Assembly (NCBI RefSeq): GCF_004363315.1
Contig: NZ_SNYL01000002.1
Span: 1-64,000, forward strand
Direction: 5' to 3'
DNA: 64,000 nucleotides
Origin: Tepidicella xavieri
GTDB lineage: Bacteria > Pseudomonadota > Gammaproteobacteria > Burkholderiales > Burkholderiaceae_C
This document shows positions 21,923-32,768 of the stretch, in pieces. The notes under the pieces were generated by a model that saw only the letters and a list, made by a program, of their open reading frames with translations, made no database searches and was not told the origin of the DNA. Numbering within the stretch: position 1 is the first letter of the stretch; each line of letters begins with the position of its first letter. The position numbers were made by a program, and so were the translations under genes.

Positions 21923-23407
21923 ATGCAAAACGGAACGTTGCTGGCGGCAGTGGACCTGGGGTCCAACAGTTTCCGCCTGGAAATCGGACGCTACGACTCG
22001 GGGCACATCGAGCGGGTGGAGTACCTCAAGGAGGTGGTTCGCCAAGGCAGCGGCCTCGACGAAGAGAAAAACCTCAGTCTGGCCGCCATGGAACGCGGCT
22101 GGGAATGCCTAGCCCGCTTTGCCGAGCGGCTGCACGGTTTCAAGAAGAACCAGGTACGGGCCGTTGCCACCCAGACACTGCGCGAAGCCCGCAATCGTGA
22201 CGTGTTCCTGCGCAAGGCGCAGCAGATCCTGGGCTTTGCGATCGACGTGATTTCAGGCCACGAAGAAGCCCGGCTCATCTACCAGGGGGTCTCCCACCTG
22301 CTGCCCCAGTCGGAGGAACGGCGGCTGGTGATCGACATCGGGGGCCGCTCGACCGAAGTGATTCTCGGCCAAGGCTATACGCCCATCCGCATGGAGTCGT
22401 ACCGGCTCGGCAGCGTGGCCTGGTCCACGCGCTACTTCCCGCGCAACCAGTTCACCGCCCCCATGCTGCGTACCGCGGTCATCGCAGCCAAGGCCGTGCT
22501 CGACGAAGCGCTGGAAACGTTCCCCAGGGCCGAATGGCAAGTGGCCTATGGCTCGTCCGGCACCATGGGGGCCGTCGCCGACATCTTGGCCACCCACGGC
22601 TTTCCCGCCGGCATGATCACCAAGCCCGGGCTGGATTGGATGACAGAGCGCATGTTGCGTGCCGGCAACGTGGACGAGCTGCGCCTCGACGGCCTCAAGG
22701 AAGACCGACGCCCGGTGCTGGCCGGGGGCATCAGCGTGCTGCACGCCCTGTTCGAGTTGTTCGAGATGGACGCCATCCTGCGCGCCGAAGGTGCCTTGCG
22801 CCAAGGCGCCCTCTATGACTTGATCGACCGCGACAACGACCAGACCGATGTGCGCGAACGCACCGTGCGCTGGCTGGCCGACCGCTTCACCACCGACAAG
22901 GCCCAGGCGGCCCGTGTCTCTGCCGTGGCCACTCAGTTGTTCGCGCAAGTCGCCACCGCCGACCCCCTCAATGGCCGCTACTCCCAAAAGCTGGAGTGGG
23001 CCGCCCGGCTGCATGAAATCGGCACCCACATCTCCCACGCCGACGCCCACCGTCACGGGGCCTACATCCTCGACCATGTGGACGCGCCGGGTTTCTCGCT
23101 CCCCGAACTGCACCGCATGAGCCAGTTGGTGCTGGGTCAGAGGGGCAAGCTGAAAAAACTCGAAGCCGAACTGGCCGACGAGCTGTTTGCCAAGCAGCTC
23201 ATGTGTCTGCGGCTGGCCGTGCTGCTGTGCCATGCCCGCAAAGACCCGGACATTGGCGCCTTGCGCCTGCAATACAAGTCCCGGCAGTTCAAGCTCACGG
23301 CGGTGCCGGGCTGGGCCAAGCAGTTCCCACAGTCGGCATGGCTGCTGGAGGAAGAAGCCCTGGCCTGGCAGAAGACCGACTGGCGGCTGGTGCTGGACTT
23401 GCGTTAA
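21923..23407 (+). CDS. ppx: Exopolyphosphatase Ppx/GppA family
   Basis: Releases phosphate processively from the end of polyphosphate. The 494-residue protein has the ASKHA phosphate-binding loops AAVDLGSNSFRLEIGRYD and VIDIGGRSTEVILG, the conserved ISGHEEARLIYQGV, and a C-terminal HD-like helical half (ARLHEIGTHISHADAHRHG). Length is close to E. coli Ppx. Divergent from pstS, and its TAA stop overlaps the converging sixA stop (shared TTAA). It could act on pppGpp as well; the family does not always separate the two. Confidence 0.94.
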   Translation: MQNGTLLAAVDLGSNSFRLEIGRYDSGHIERVEYLKEVVRQGSGLDEEKNLSLAAMERGWECLARFAERLHGFKKNQVRAVATQTLREARNRDVFLRKAQQILGFAIDVISGHEEARLIYQGVSHLLPQSEERRLVIDIGGRSTEVILGQGYTPIRMESYRLGSVAWSTRYFPRNQFTAPMLRTAVIAAKAVLDEALETFPRAEWQVAYGSSGTMGAVADILATHGFPAGMITKPGLDWMTERMLRAGNVDELRLDGLKEDRRPVLAGGISVLHALFELFEMDAILRAEGALRQGALYDLIDRDNDQTDVRERTVRWLADRFTTDKAQAARVSAVATQLFAQVATADPLNGRYSQKLEWAARLHEIGTHISHADAHRHGAYILDHVDAPGFSLPELHRMSQLVLGQRGKLKKLEAELADELFAKQLMCLRLAVLLCHARKDPDIGALRLQYKSRQFKLTAVPGWAKQFPQSAWLLEEEALAWQKTDWRLVLDLR

Positions 23408-23883
23408 AGCAGCTCGGGCGTCTGTACCGTCAGGATGACCGTCTGCCACTGACCGTGGCGCTCGCGCTGGCGCAGCCACCACACCGACCCCTTGCGCACC
23501 GAGCACTCGGCCTCGCGCAAGCCCAGCAAGCGCGCGATGGTACGCCCGAGTGTGGGCTGATGCCCCACCACGAGCACCGGCTGTCGCCCATGGGGCCACT
23601 GCGCCAGGGCCAGCAGATCGTCCACCGTGGCATCGGGGAGCAATTCGTCGCGCGCCTTGTATTTGCGGCCCAGGGCGATGACGGTCTGCTCGGTGCGCAC
23701 GGCAGGACTGCAATACACCTTCACCCCCTCGGGCAGTTGCCGATCCAGCCAAGCGGCCATCCGGCTGGCCTGCCGCTCGCCTTTGGCGGTCAACCGACGA
23801 GACAGGTCCGCCCCGCCGCCCTCATCGGTTTCTTCCAGATCCTCGGCTTCGGCATGCCGCCACAGTATCAGATCCATGCTCAT
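23404..23883 (-). CDS. sixA: Phosphohistidine phosphatase SixA
   Basis: A 159-residue histidine phosphatase. The catalytic RHA motif (LWRHAEAEDLEE) has His10. The second arginine motif is CSPAVRTEQTVIAL, and a C-terminal VVGHQPTLGRTIARLLG carries the second catalytic histidine. E. coli SixA removes phosphate from histidine on phosphotransfer proteins. Its ATG overlaps the ppk1 stop by four bases (ATGA), so it is translated with ppk1. The local target is unknown. Confidence 0.92.
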   Translation of the reverse strand: MSMDLILWRHAEAEDLEETDEGGGADLSRRLTAKGERQASRMAAWLDRQLPEGVKVYCSPAVRTEQTVIALGRKYKARDELLPDATVDDLLALAQWPHGRQPVLVVGHQPTLGRTIARLLGLREAECSVRKGSVWWLRQRERHGQWQTVILTVQTPELL

Positions 23884-25955
23884 CCTTTGCTTCCGTGTCG
23901 GGCCATCAAGGTGGCCTGGGCCGAATGCAACGCCGCCCGCCCTTTGGCGCCGGTCTGCGCGGCGGCTTTGACATAGCTGCCATCAGGCTGCAGCAACCAG
24001 GCGTCGCGCGTGTCCTGGAGGTATTGATGGATGCATTCGTCCATCAGCCGGTGGCGCAGGACCGGGTCGGTCACGGGCCAGGCCAGCTCGATGCGCCGCA
24101 ACATGTTGCGGTTCATCCAGTCGGCGCTGGACAACCACAGCTCCTCCTCGGCGCCCATGCGGAAATAAAAGACCCGGGAATGCTCCAGCAAGCGCCCGAT
24201 GATCGAGCGGATGTGCACCCGCTCGGTGAATCCAGGCACCCCGGCCGGCAGAATGCAGGCGCCGCGCACGATCACATCCACCTGCACGCCCTGTTGCGAC
24301 GCATTCGCCAGCGCCCGGGCCAGCGGCTCGTCGGTCAAGGCGTTCATCTTGAGGATGATGCGGGCCTCCTGCCCCGCCTTGGCCGCGGCCACGACGGCTT
24401 CGATGCGCTCCAGCAAGCCCTTGTGCAGATGGAAAGGGGCCACCATCACCTTGTTGAGCTTGGGCAAGCGGTTCTGGCTGGCCAAGTGCAGGAATACCTG
24501 CTCCAGATCGCTGGTCAAGGCCTCATCGGCAGTCAGGTAGCTCACATCGGTGTAGAGCCTTGCGGTGCTGGGGTTGTAGTTGCCGGTGGAAATGTGGGCA
24601 TAGCGCACGATGCGCCCCTCCTCCCGCCGGGTGACCAGCAGCATCTTGGCATGGGTCTTGAGCCCCACGATGCCATAGACCACCTGGGCACCCACGGATT
24701 CGAGGCGCTCGGCCTGGTTGATGTTGGCTTCCTCGTCGAAGCGGGCTTTCAACTCCACCACCGCCGTGACTTCCTTGCCACGACGCACCGCCTCGCGCAG
24801 CAGTTCGACCATTTCCCCTTTGGCACCGGTGCGGTAGATGGTCTGCTTGATGGCCAGCACGTCCGGGTCTTCCACCGCCTCGCGCAAAAAGGCCATCACC
24901 GCCTCGAAGCTCTCATACGGCTGGTGAATCAGCACGTCGCCTTTTTTCAGGCGCTCGAAAAACGACTGCCCGGCGTTGAGCTGGGTCGGCCAGCCCGGGT
25001 GATAGGGCTCAAACCGCAGGGCGGGCGCCTCCACCCGGTCGATGAGCTGGTTCAGGCGCACCAGGTTGACCGGCCCCGGCACGCGAAACAGCGTCTCGGG
25101 CGGCAGATTGAACTGCTGCAGGAGGAAGTCGGCCAGAAAATCAGAACACCAAGCCGACACCTCCAAACGCAGGGCCTGCCCGTAATGGCGCTGCTGCAAG
25201 CCCAACCGCATGGCCGTGCGCAGGTTTTTCACTTCCTCCTCGTCCAGCGCCAGATCGGAATGGCGCGTGACGCGGAACTGAGCAAACTCGGTCACCGTCC
25301 GGCCGGGGAACAGGTCATTGAGGTGAGAGCGGATGATGCTGGAGATGGAGGCGAAATAGACCGACTTGGAATGGCGTTGGCCGGGAACGCGGGCATAGCG
25401 CGGCAACGCCCTGGGCACCTTGACGATGGCGATTTCGTTTTCGCGGCCGAATGCATCACGCCCGGCCAGCCGCACGATGAAGTTCAACGACTTGTTGGCC
25501 ACCTGGGGAAACGGGTGGGACGGATCGAGCCCGATGGGCAGCAACAAAGGCTGCACCTCCTGGGTGAAAAATTCCTTCACCCAGCGGCGTTGCGCGGCGT
25601 TGCGTTCGGTATGGGCCAGCAGCTTGATGCCGCGCTTCTCCATGGCCGGCAGCAGCTCGTCGTTGTAGATGGCGTATTGCTGCGCCACCAGCTCTTGCAC
25701 CTTGGCCGACACCTCGCGAAAGGTCTGGGCATTGACCGGGCCGCGCTGCTCGTTGGTCTGGAAGGCCGCCAAATGGGGCGCAAAGCGGACCTCGAAAAAC
25801 TCGTCCAGATTGGATGAGACGATGGCCAGATAGCGCAGCCGCTCCAGCAAAGGCACGTCGGGCCGACGCGCCCAGTCCAGCACGCGTTCGTTGAAAGCCA
25901 GAATGCTCTGGTCCCTGTCCAGAAAACCGCTTTTGGTCGTTGTGATCGCGCTCAT
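23880..25955 (-). CDS. ppk: Polyphosphate kinase 1
   Basis: Makes polyphosphate reversibly from ATP through a phosphohistidine intermediate. The 691-residue protein has the N domain (LDRDQSILAFNERVLDWA), the H domain, and two phospholipase-D-like C domains. The histidines of LKTHAKMLLVTRREEGR and YAHISTGNYNPSTARLYTD are present, as is IRSIIGRLLEHSRVFYF. Length is standard for PPK1. First gene of a ppk-sixA operon. TTGACA at 26021-26016 (minus strand) is a possible -35, but I found no well-spaced -10 and no Pho box. Confidence 0.97.
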   Translation of the reverse strand: MSAITTTKSGFLDRDQSILAFNERVLDWARRPDVPLLERLRYLAIVSSNLDEFFEVRFAPHLAAFQTNEQRGPVNAQTFREVSAKVQELVAQQYAIYNDELLPAMEKRGIKLLAHTERNAAQRRWVKEFFTQEVQPLLLPIGLDPSHPFPQVANKSLNFIVRLAGRDAFGRENEIAIVKVPRALPRYARVPGQRHSKSVYFASISSIIRSHLNDLFPGRTVTEFAQFRVTRHSDLALDEEEVKNLRTAMRLGLQQRHYGQALRLEVSAWCSDFLADFLLQQFNLPPETLFRVPGPVNLVRLNQLIDRVEAPALRFEPYHPGWPTQLNAGQSFFERLKKGDVLIHQPYESFEAVMAFLREAVEDPDVLAIKQTIYRTGAKGEMVELLREAVRRGKEVTAVVELKARFDEEANINQAERLESVGAQVVYGIVGLKTHAKMLLVTRREEGRIVRYAHISTGNYNPSTARLYTDVSYLTADEALTSDLEQVFLHLASQNRLPKLNKVMVAPFHLHKGLLERIEAVVAAAKAGQEARIILKMNALTDEPLARALANASQQGVQVDVIVRGACILPAGVPGFTERVHIRSIIGRLLEHSRVFYFRMGAEEELWLSSADWMNRNMLRRIELAWPVTDPVLRHRLMDECIHQYLQDTRDAWLLQPDGSYVKAAAQTGAKGRAALHSAQATLMARHGSKG

Positions 25956-26056
25956 TCGGGTTGTCGTTGTGCTTATCGGTTTCCCCGATTATTGAGCACC
26001 CGAGCCCCTCGAATATGTCAATTTCATGAAAAACCGACCCCGCTCGGCTGGAAACT

Positions 26057-26650
26057 TCAGGCCACCAGATCGGCCAGCGCTTCGATGTCTTCCGCAAACA
26101 TCTGCCCTTGCTCAGCCGCGCGCACCCGACCGGCGGCATCGAGCAGCAGAGTGATCGGCAGCCCCTTGGGCTTGGGAAAGCCTTGCCGCCATTGCGGGCT
26201 CGTCCAGGCGGAGGGAAAGGTGTATCCACGACGGATCAGGTATTGGTGGGCCAAATCGGCGTGGCGGTCGATCGACAAGCCCAGAAAATCGATCTGGCCG
26301 CGATGCTTGCGCCAGAAAGTTTCCATGTGGGGGCTCTGCAAAGCGCAGAAGGGGCAAATGCTGGCCCACCAGTAGATGAGCAGCGGCCGCGCTGGCCGGC
26401 GATCGGCGTCGAACACGCTGCCGTCGAGCAAGGCAATCGATGGCACGCGCAACTCCGCTCCCAAGGCAGGCAAGGGCGGCGCCTGGGCCTCCTCGGCCGC
26501 GGCAGAAGCAGGCTGCGCCCACGCACGGCCAGCCAGGGCCCAGCCACCGATGGCGACCGGCACATTGGCAGCCGTCACCAGAAAACGGCGCCGTGATCTG
26601 CCCACGCTGGCCCACTCGACATTGGACGTGGAAATGCGGCTTCTCATCAT
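26057..26650 (-). CDS. Tat-exported TlpA/ResA-like thioredoxin-fold protein
   Basis: Periplasmic thiol-disulfide protein of 197 residues. SRRRFLVTAANVPVAIGG is a good twin-arginine motif, with cleavage likely after RAWAQ. The redoxin domain holds a CPFC active site (C99, C102) in WWASICPFCALQSPHMETFW and the cis-proline region GLPITLLLDAAG. CPFC is less common than CxPC in this family and may change redox potential. TlpA-like proteins serve cytochrome c or cytochrome oxidase assembly; no such gene is adjacent. The start may be either of two adjacent ATGs. Confidence 0.8.
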   Translation of the reverse strand: MMRSRISTSNVEWASVGRSRRRFLVTAANVPVAIGGWALAGRAWAQPASAAAEEAQAPPLPALGAELRVPSIALLDGSVFDADRRPARPLLIYWWASICPFCALQSPHMETFWRKHRGQIDFLGLSIDRHADLAHQYLIRRGYTFPSAWTSPQWRQGFPKPKGLPITLLLDAAGRVRAAEQGQMFAEDIEALADLVA

Positions 26651-26711
26651 GGCGTAGATTACGCCACCGCTCCGGTGTTGCCAAGCCCCGAAGCCGGCGC
26701 TCCTCAGGCCC

Positions 26712-27194
26712 TCAAAGCCATTTCTGCATGAAACGGGCCTGCCCCATGGCAGGATCGAGCTGATAGCCTTCGAACCCGATGCGTTGATAGAGTCGGACGG
26801 CCGGCCGGTTGCCTTCGAGCACTTCCAGCGTCAGCTTGCAGGCCCCTCGCGCACGGGCCAGTTGCTCCACCAGTTCCAGCATGCGCTCGGCAATGCGCAG
26901 CCCACGGTGGCTGGCCACGACGGCCACGTCATGCACATTGACCAGCGGACGGCACTTGAACGTGGAAAACCCCTCGATGGCGTTGACCAGACCCACCGGT
27001 TGCTCGCCATCGAAAGCCAGGACGCTGTAAGCGGGGCGACGCGCGAGCTCTTCCACGAGATGGGCGCGGGCATGCTCGGACAGCCCCTCCCCGCCCCCGG
27101 CCGGATCGCGCGCATAGGCGTCGAGCACTTCAACGATGGCACGGGCATGCACCGGATTGCGGTAATCGGCTTCGACGATGCGGATGGCATTCAT
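26712..27194 (-). CDS. GNAT family N-acetyltransferase
   Basis: A 160-residue acetyl-CoA-dependent acetyltransferase. Beta strands and the acetyl-CoA loop [20 protein letters not shown] are typical. The C-terminal part has [20 protein letters not shown], the signature of amine or amino-acid acetylators. ATG 27194 overlaps the glmM stop by four bases, so it is coupled to glmM. The substrate is unknown; the coupling may be only positional. Confidence 0.8.
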   Translation of the reverse strand: MNAIRIVEADYRNPVHARAIVEVLDAYARDPAGGGEGLSEHARAHLVEELARRPAYSVLAFDGEQPVGLVNAIEGFSTFKCRPLVNVHDVAVVASHRGLRIAERMLELVEQLARARGACKLTLEVLEGNRPAVRLYQRIGFEGYQLDPAMGQARFMQKWL

Positions 27195-28522
27195 GCGGCG
27201 GCCACCTCTGCCAGACGCCGCGCCCAGTGCTGTGCGGTTTCGGCCTCGCGAGCCTCGACCATCACGCGCAACAGCGGCTCGGTGCCGCTGGCGCGAATGA
27301 GCACCCGCCCCGCCTCGCCGAGCGCGGTTTGCGCCTGCGCGATTTCGGCTTGCAAGGGCGCATGGGTCTGCCAATCCTGGTCGGGCCGCAGGCGGACATT
27401 GATGAGCACCTGGGGGAACAGCTGCAACCCTTGCAACAGTTCGGCCATCGTCTGGCCGCTGCGCACGCACGCCTGCAGCACCTGCAACGCCGACACGATG
27501 GCGTCCCCCGTGGTCTGCCGGTCCAGAATGAGCAGGTGGCCAGAACCCTCGCCACCCAGTTGCCAGCGCCGCCGCAGCAGCTCTTCCAGCACATAGCGGT
27601 CCCCGACCTTGGCACGCACGAACTGCACCCCCTTGGCCTGCAAGGCATGTTCCACGGCCATGTTGGTCATCAGCGTGCCCACCACCCCCGGCACCACCTC
27701 ATCGCGCCCAAGCCGGTCATCGGCCAGCAGGTACAGCAATTCATCGCCGTTGTAGAGCCGCCCCGCGGCATCCACCATTTGCAGGCGGTCGGCATCGCCA
27801 TCGAGAGCGATGCCCACATCCGCGCCATGGGCACGCACCGCTGCCACCAACGTTTGCGGATGGGTGGCGCCGACTTCGTGGTTGATGTTGAACCCATCGG
27901 GCTGGCAACCGATTTCCACCACTTCAGCCCCGAGCTCGTGAAACACCTTGGGGGCGATGTGGTAGGCCGCGCCGTGTGCGGCATCGACGACGACCTTGAG
28001 CCCACGCAACGACAGGTCATTGGCGAACGTGCTCTTGCAGAATTCGATGTAACGGCCGGCAGCATCGTCGAGCCGGCGCGTCTTGCCCAGGCGGGCCGAA
28101 TCGACCCACAGCGGCGGCTCAGCCAGCGCGGCCTCAACCGCCAATTCCCACTCGTCAGGGAGCTTGGCGCCCCGGGCATCGAAAAACTTGATGCCATTGT
28201 CGGCAAACGGGTTGTGACTGGCCGAAATCACCACCCCCAGCGAGGCCCGCTGGGCGCGGGTGAGGTAAGCCACCGCCGGAGTGGGCACCGGGCCGAGCAA
28301 CACCACGTCCACGCCGGCGGAGTTGAAGCCCGACTCCAGCGCCGACTCCAGCATGTAGCCAGAAATCCGTGTGTCTTTGCCAATGAGCACGACGGGGTGC
28401 GATTCGGTGCGCTTGAGCACTCGGCCCACGGCATGGGCCAACCGCAACACGAAATCTGGCGTGATGGGCGCCTGACCGACGGTCCCCCTGATGCCGTCGG
28501 TGCCGAAATACTGTCTTTTCAT
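27191..28522 (-). CDS. glmM: Phosphoglucosamine mutase
   Basis: Interconverts glucosamine-6-phosphate and glucosamine-1-phosphate for UDP-GlcNAc, feeding peptidoglycan and LPS. The 443-residue protein begins [16 protein letters not shown] and has the catalytic phosphoserine Ser102 in [12 protein letters not shown], the metal loop [11 protein letters not shown], and the phosphate-binding [14 protein letters not shown] near the end. It follows folP by 32 bases, the same folP-glmM order as in E. coli. Confidence 0.97.
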   Translation of the reverse strand: MKRQYFGTDGIRGTVGQAPITPDFVLRLAHAVGRVLKRTESHPVVLIGKDTRISGYMLESALESGFNSAGVDVVLLGPVPTPAVAYLTRAQRASLGVVISASHNPFADNGIKFFDARGAKLPDEWELAVEAALAEPPLWVDSARLGKTRRLDDAAGRYIEFCKSTFANDLSLRGLKVVVDAAHGAAYHIAPKVFHELGAEVVEIGCQPDGFNINHEVGATHPQTLVAAVRAHGADVGIALDGDADRLQMVDAAGRLYNGDELLYLLADDRLGRDEVVPGVVGTLMTNMAVEHALQAKGVQFVRAKVGDRYVLEELLRRRWQLGGEGSGHLLILDRQTTGDAIVSALQVLQACVRSGQTMAELLQGLQLFPQVLINVRLRPDQDWQTHAPLQAEIAQAQTALGEAGRVLIRASGTEPLLRVMVEAREAETAQHWARRLAEVAAA

Positions 28523-28554
28523 GAGATGTCTGTCGTCAGCGAAAGCCGACATTA

Positions 28555-29409
28555 TCACGCGGCCCGCGCCACCATCGCCTGCCACACCTTGAGCGCCTCG
28601 GCGGTGGCCGCCACGTCATGGACCCGCAAAATCCGGGCGCCTCGTTCAGCCGCCAGCACGGCCGCCGTCACACTCGCCAGCACCCGCTCCTGCGGGGATT
28701 GGCGGCCGGTGACGTGCCCAAGCGACGATTTGCGCGACCAGCCTGCCAGCAAGGGATGCCCCAAGGCCAGCAGTTCGTTTTGTCGAGCCAGCAGGGCAAA
28801 ATTCTGCTCGACCGTCTTGCCAAAGCCGATGCCATAGTCCAGCACCACCCGCTGCGGGGCCACGCCCAACTCGCCCAGGCGCTGCGCCCGCTCCCTGAGA
28901 AACGCCACCACCTGCGGCACGGCATCGCCCTGCATGGGAGCGATTTGCATGGACTGCGGCTCCAGATGCATATGCATCAGGCACACCCCGCAGCGGCCGT
29001 GCTGCGCCACCACCTGCTCCGCCGACAGGCCGCGCTCGCCCGTCCGGCGCAGGGCCCACACGTCGTTGATGATGTCCACCCCCAAGTCCAGGCAGGCTTG
29101 CATCACTTCGGGTTTGTAGGTGTCCACAGACAGGGGCACGCCCCAGGTCACCAATTCCCGCAACACCGGCAGCAGCCGCTCCAGTTCCGCCTCCAGCGGC
29201 AGCGCCGGGGCGCCGGGGCGGGTGGACTCGGCGCCCACATCCAGAATGCCCGCCCCATCCGCCACGAGCCGCTCGGCCTGTTGCAAGGCGTCGCCAGGCG
29301 CCAGAAAGCGGCCTCCATCGGAAAAAGAATCGGGGGTGACATTGAGAATCCCCATCAGCACGGGGCGGCTGAGGTCGATGGTGAAGCGGGAAGTCTGCCA
29401 CTGCTGCAT
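28555..29409 (-). CDS. folP: Dihydropteroate synthase
   Basis: Condenses p-aminobenzoate with hydroxymethyl-dihydropterin diphosphate; the target of sulfonamides. The 284-residue TIM barrel shows [60 protein letters not shown] and [14 protein letters not shown] in order. ATG 29409 gives the standard N-terminus. It lies downstream of ftsH, separated by a strong terminator-like hairpin. Confidence 0.97.
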   Translation of the reverse strand: MQQWQTSRFTIDLSRPVLMGILNVTPDSFSDGGRFLAPGDALQQAERLVADGAGILDVGAESTRPGAPALPLEAELERLLPVLRELVTWGVPLSVDTYKPEVMQACLDLGVDIINDVWALRRTGERGLSAEQVVAQHGRCGVCLMHMHLEPQSMQIAPMQGDAVPQVVAFLRERAQRLGELGVAPQRVVLDYGIGFGKTVEQNFALLARQNELLALGHPLLAGWSRKSSLGHVTGRQSPQERVLASVTAAVLAAERGARILRVHDVAATAEALKVWQAMVARAA

Positions 29410-29426
29410 GGAGGGTGTCGCCTGCA

Positions 29427-29453
29427 AAACCGCAGGGGCCCGAAGGCCCCTGC
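29427..29453 (-). terminator. Terminator after ftsH
   Basis: On the minus strand GCAGGGGCC-TTCG-GGCCCCTGC forms a nine-pair stem closed by a UUCG tetraloop, followed by GGTTTTGC. The T run is short but the stem is very stable. It starts 24 bases past the ftsH stop and should limit read-through into folP. Confidence 0.7.
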
Positions 29454-29477
29454 AGGTGGGTGGGAACGGCCGGCGTG

Positions 29478-31394
<1,917 letters not shown>

Positions 31395-31519
31395 GAAAGG
31401 CTCCTGCTCGAAATCACTGACCTTGACATTGGACCCATTTTAGGTCTTTCAAGAGGTCCGGCCCACCCCGACGACAAATCCATATGCATCACAGGGATAG
31501 GAAAAACCGATCGGGGGCT

Positions 31520-32188
31520 TCATTTCAGACCGATGCCGACCAAAAAGGTTTCCGCCGATTTGTCGCGCGAGGCTTTCGGCTTGCAGGGCTTGACGGCGCG
31601 AAACGTGTCGCGAAACAGCCGCACCAAGCCATCGTAGGCCCCGCCGTGGAACACCTTGGCCACCAAGGCGCCTTCGGGCTTGAGGTGCTGCCGGGCAAAC
31701 GCCACCGCCAGTTCCACCAAATGCTCGATGCGGGCCGCATCGACCGACTCCACCCCCGACAGATTGGGAGCCATGTCCGAGACGACCACATCCACGGGCC
31801 GGCTGCGCCCATCGGGCAGGCGCAGCGCCTCTTCGAGCTGAGCCAGCACCACCTCCTCGCGAAAATCCCCCTGGATGTAGCGCACGCCCTCGATCGGCTC
31901 CATCGGCAACAAGTCCAGCCCCACGATCAAGCCCTCCAACGACCCGGCGGGCGCGCCTTGCGGGGCCAGCCGCCGGCGCACATACTGGCTCCAGGCCCCG
32001 GGCGCGCAACCCAAATCCACCACACACTGCCCGGGGCGCAACAGGCGGAAGGTTTCATCGATTTCCTTGAGCTTGTAGGCGGCCCGCGCACGGTAGCCCT
32101 CCTTCTGGGCCAGTTTGACCCATGGATCGTTGACGTGCTGATTCAGCCACGCCTTGTTGACCTTTTTGCTCTGCGTTTTGACTTTCAT
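31520..32188 (-). CDS. rlmE: 23S rRNA (uridine-2'-O)-methyltransferase RlmE
   Basis: Methylates U2552 in the A loop of 23S rRNA. The 222-residue protein has the lysine-rich start, the SAM loop [19 protein letters not shown], and the K-D-K-E tetrad segments ([28 protein letters not shown] and the C-terminal KSAETFLVG). ATG 32188 is preferred because an upstream in-frame ATG would overlap divergent yhbY. Only 17 bases separate the two start codons. Confidence 0.96.
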   Translation of the reverse strand: MKVKTQSKKVNKAWLNQHVNDPWVKLAQKEGYRARAAYKLKEIDETFRLLRPGQCVVDLGCAPGAWSQYVRRRLAPQGAPAGSLEGLIVGLDLLPMEPIEGVRYIQGDFREEVVLAQLEEALRLPDGRSRPVDVVVSDMAPNLSGVESVDAARIEHLVELAVAFARQHLKPEGALVAKVFHGGAYDGLVRLFRDTFRAVKPCKPKASRDKSAETFLVGIGLK

Positions 32189-32191
32189 GCT

Positions 32192-32205
32192 GGGATAATT
32201 GTCCC
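32192..32205. promoter_or_regulatory. Overlapping divergent -10 elements for rlmE and yhbY
   Basis: The 14-base near-palindrome GGGATAATTGTCCC fills most of the 17-base space between two start codons. GATAAT (32194-32199) ends six bases before the yhbY ATG. On the other strand GACAAT (32203-32198) ends nine bases before the rlmE ATG. Transcription would begin at or very near each start codon. No good -35 was found, so this is inferred from the -10 elements and geometry. Confidence 0.5.
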
Positions 32206-32682
32206 ATGCCACAGATTCAACTCACCCCCGCCCAGCGCAAACTTCACCGTGCCGATGCGCACCATCTCGACCCGGTCGTGCTCATCGGCGCCGACGGCCT
32301 GACCGATGCCGTCCGCCGCGAAGTGGATGCCGCGCTCAATGCCCACGGGCTGATCAAGGTGCGCGTGTTCAGCGACGACCGCAACGAACGCGAAGCCATG
32401 CTGCGCGACTTGGCCGACACGCTGGACGCCGCCCCCATTCAGCACATCGGCAAGCTGCTGGTGCTCTGGCGCCCCATCCCCGACAAGGCCAAGGCGCCCG
32501 ACGAAGACCGCAAACCCGGCCCGCGGGAGATCAAAATCCTCAAATACAGCAAAAAAGGCGGGCAGCGCCCCGAGGTGAAAACCGTGCGCTTGCTGGGCAA
32601 TCAGCGCCTGACGGCCGGCGGCCTGATCAAGAAGGCCAAAAAGCCCAAGCCCAAGAGCGTGAAAAAACTCAACCAGGCCTGA
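32206..32682 (+). CDS. yhbY: YhbY-family ribosome-assembly RNA-binding protein (CRM domain)
   Basis: A 158-residue protein with an N-terminal CRM domain ([20 protein letters not shown]...[18 protein letters not shown]) and the GxxG-type RNA-binding loop near [11 protein letters not shown]. coli YhbY associates with pre-50S particles. The C-terminal 60 residues are highly basic and longer than in E. coli, ending in repeated lysines ([17 protein letters not shown]). Divergent from rlmE, another 50S-related gene, as in E. coli. Confidence 0.92.
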   Translation: MPQIQLTPAQRKLHRADAHHLDPVVLIGADGLTDAVRREVDAALNAHGLIKVRVFSDDRNEREAMLRDLADTLDAAPIQHIGKLLVLWRPIPDKAKAPDEDRKPGPREIKILKYSKKGGQRPEVKTVRLLGNQRLTAGGLIKKAKKPKPKSVKKLNQA

Positions 32683-32768
32683 CGGTCTGCCTCACCCCTG
32701 TCAGCCACAGGGTTGAGGCTTCCGCCTTAGTCTCGGGCTATTGATACTCGACCAGCCATCGCACACTC

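Noticed and set aside
23895-25817. A 640-codon plus-strand frame opposite ppk1
   Set aside because: Shadow of a conserved gene. PPK1 has all catalytic motifs on the minus strand.
25956-26056. Possible Pho box upstream of ppk1
   Set aside because: TGTCAATTTCATGAAAA has one repeat-like half but not the second at the right spacing, so it does not reach the quality of the pstS box.
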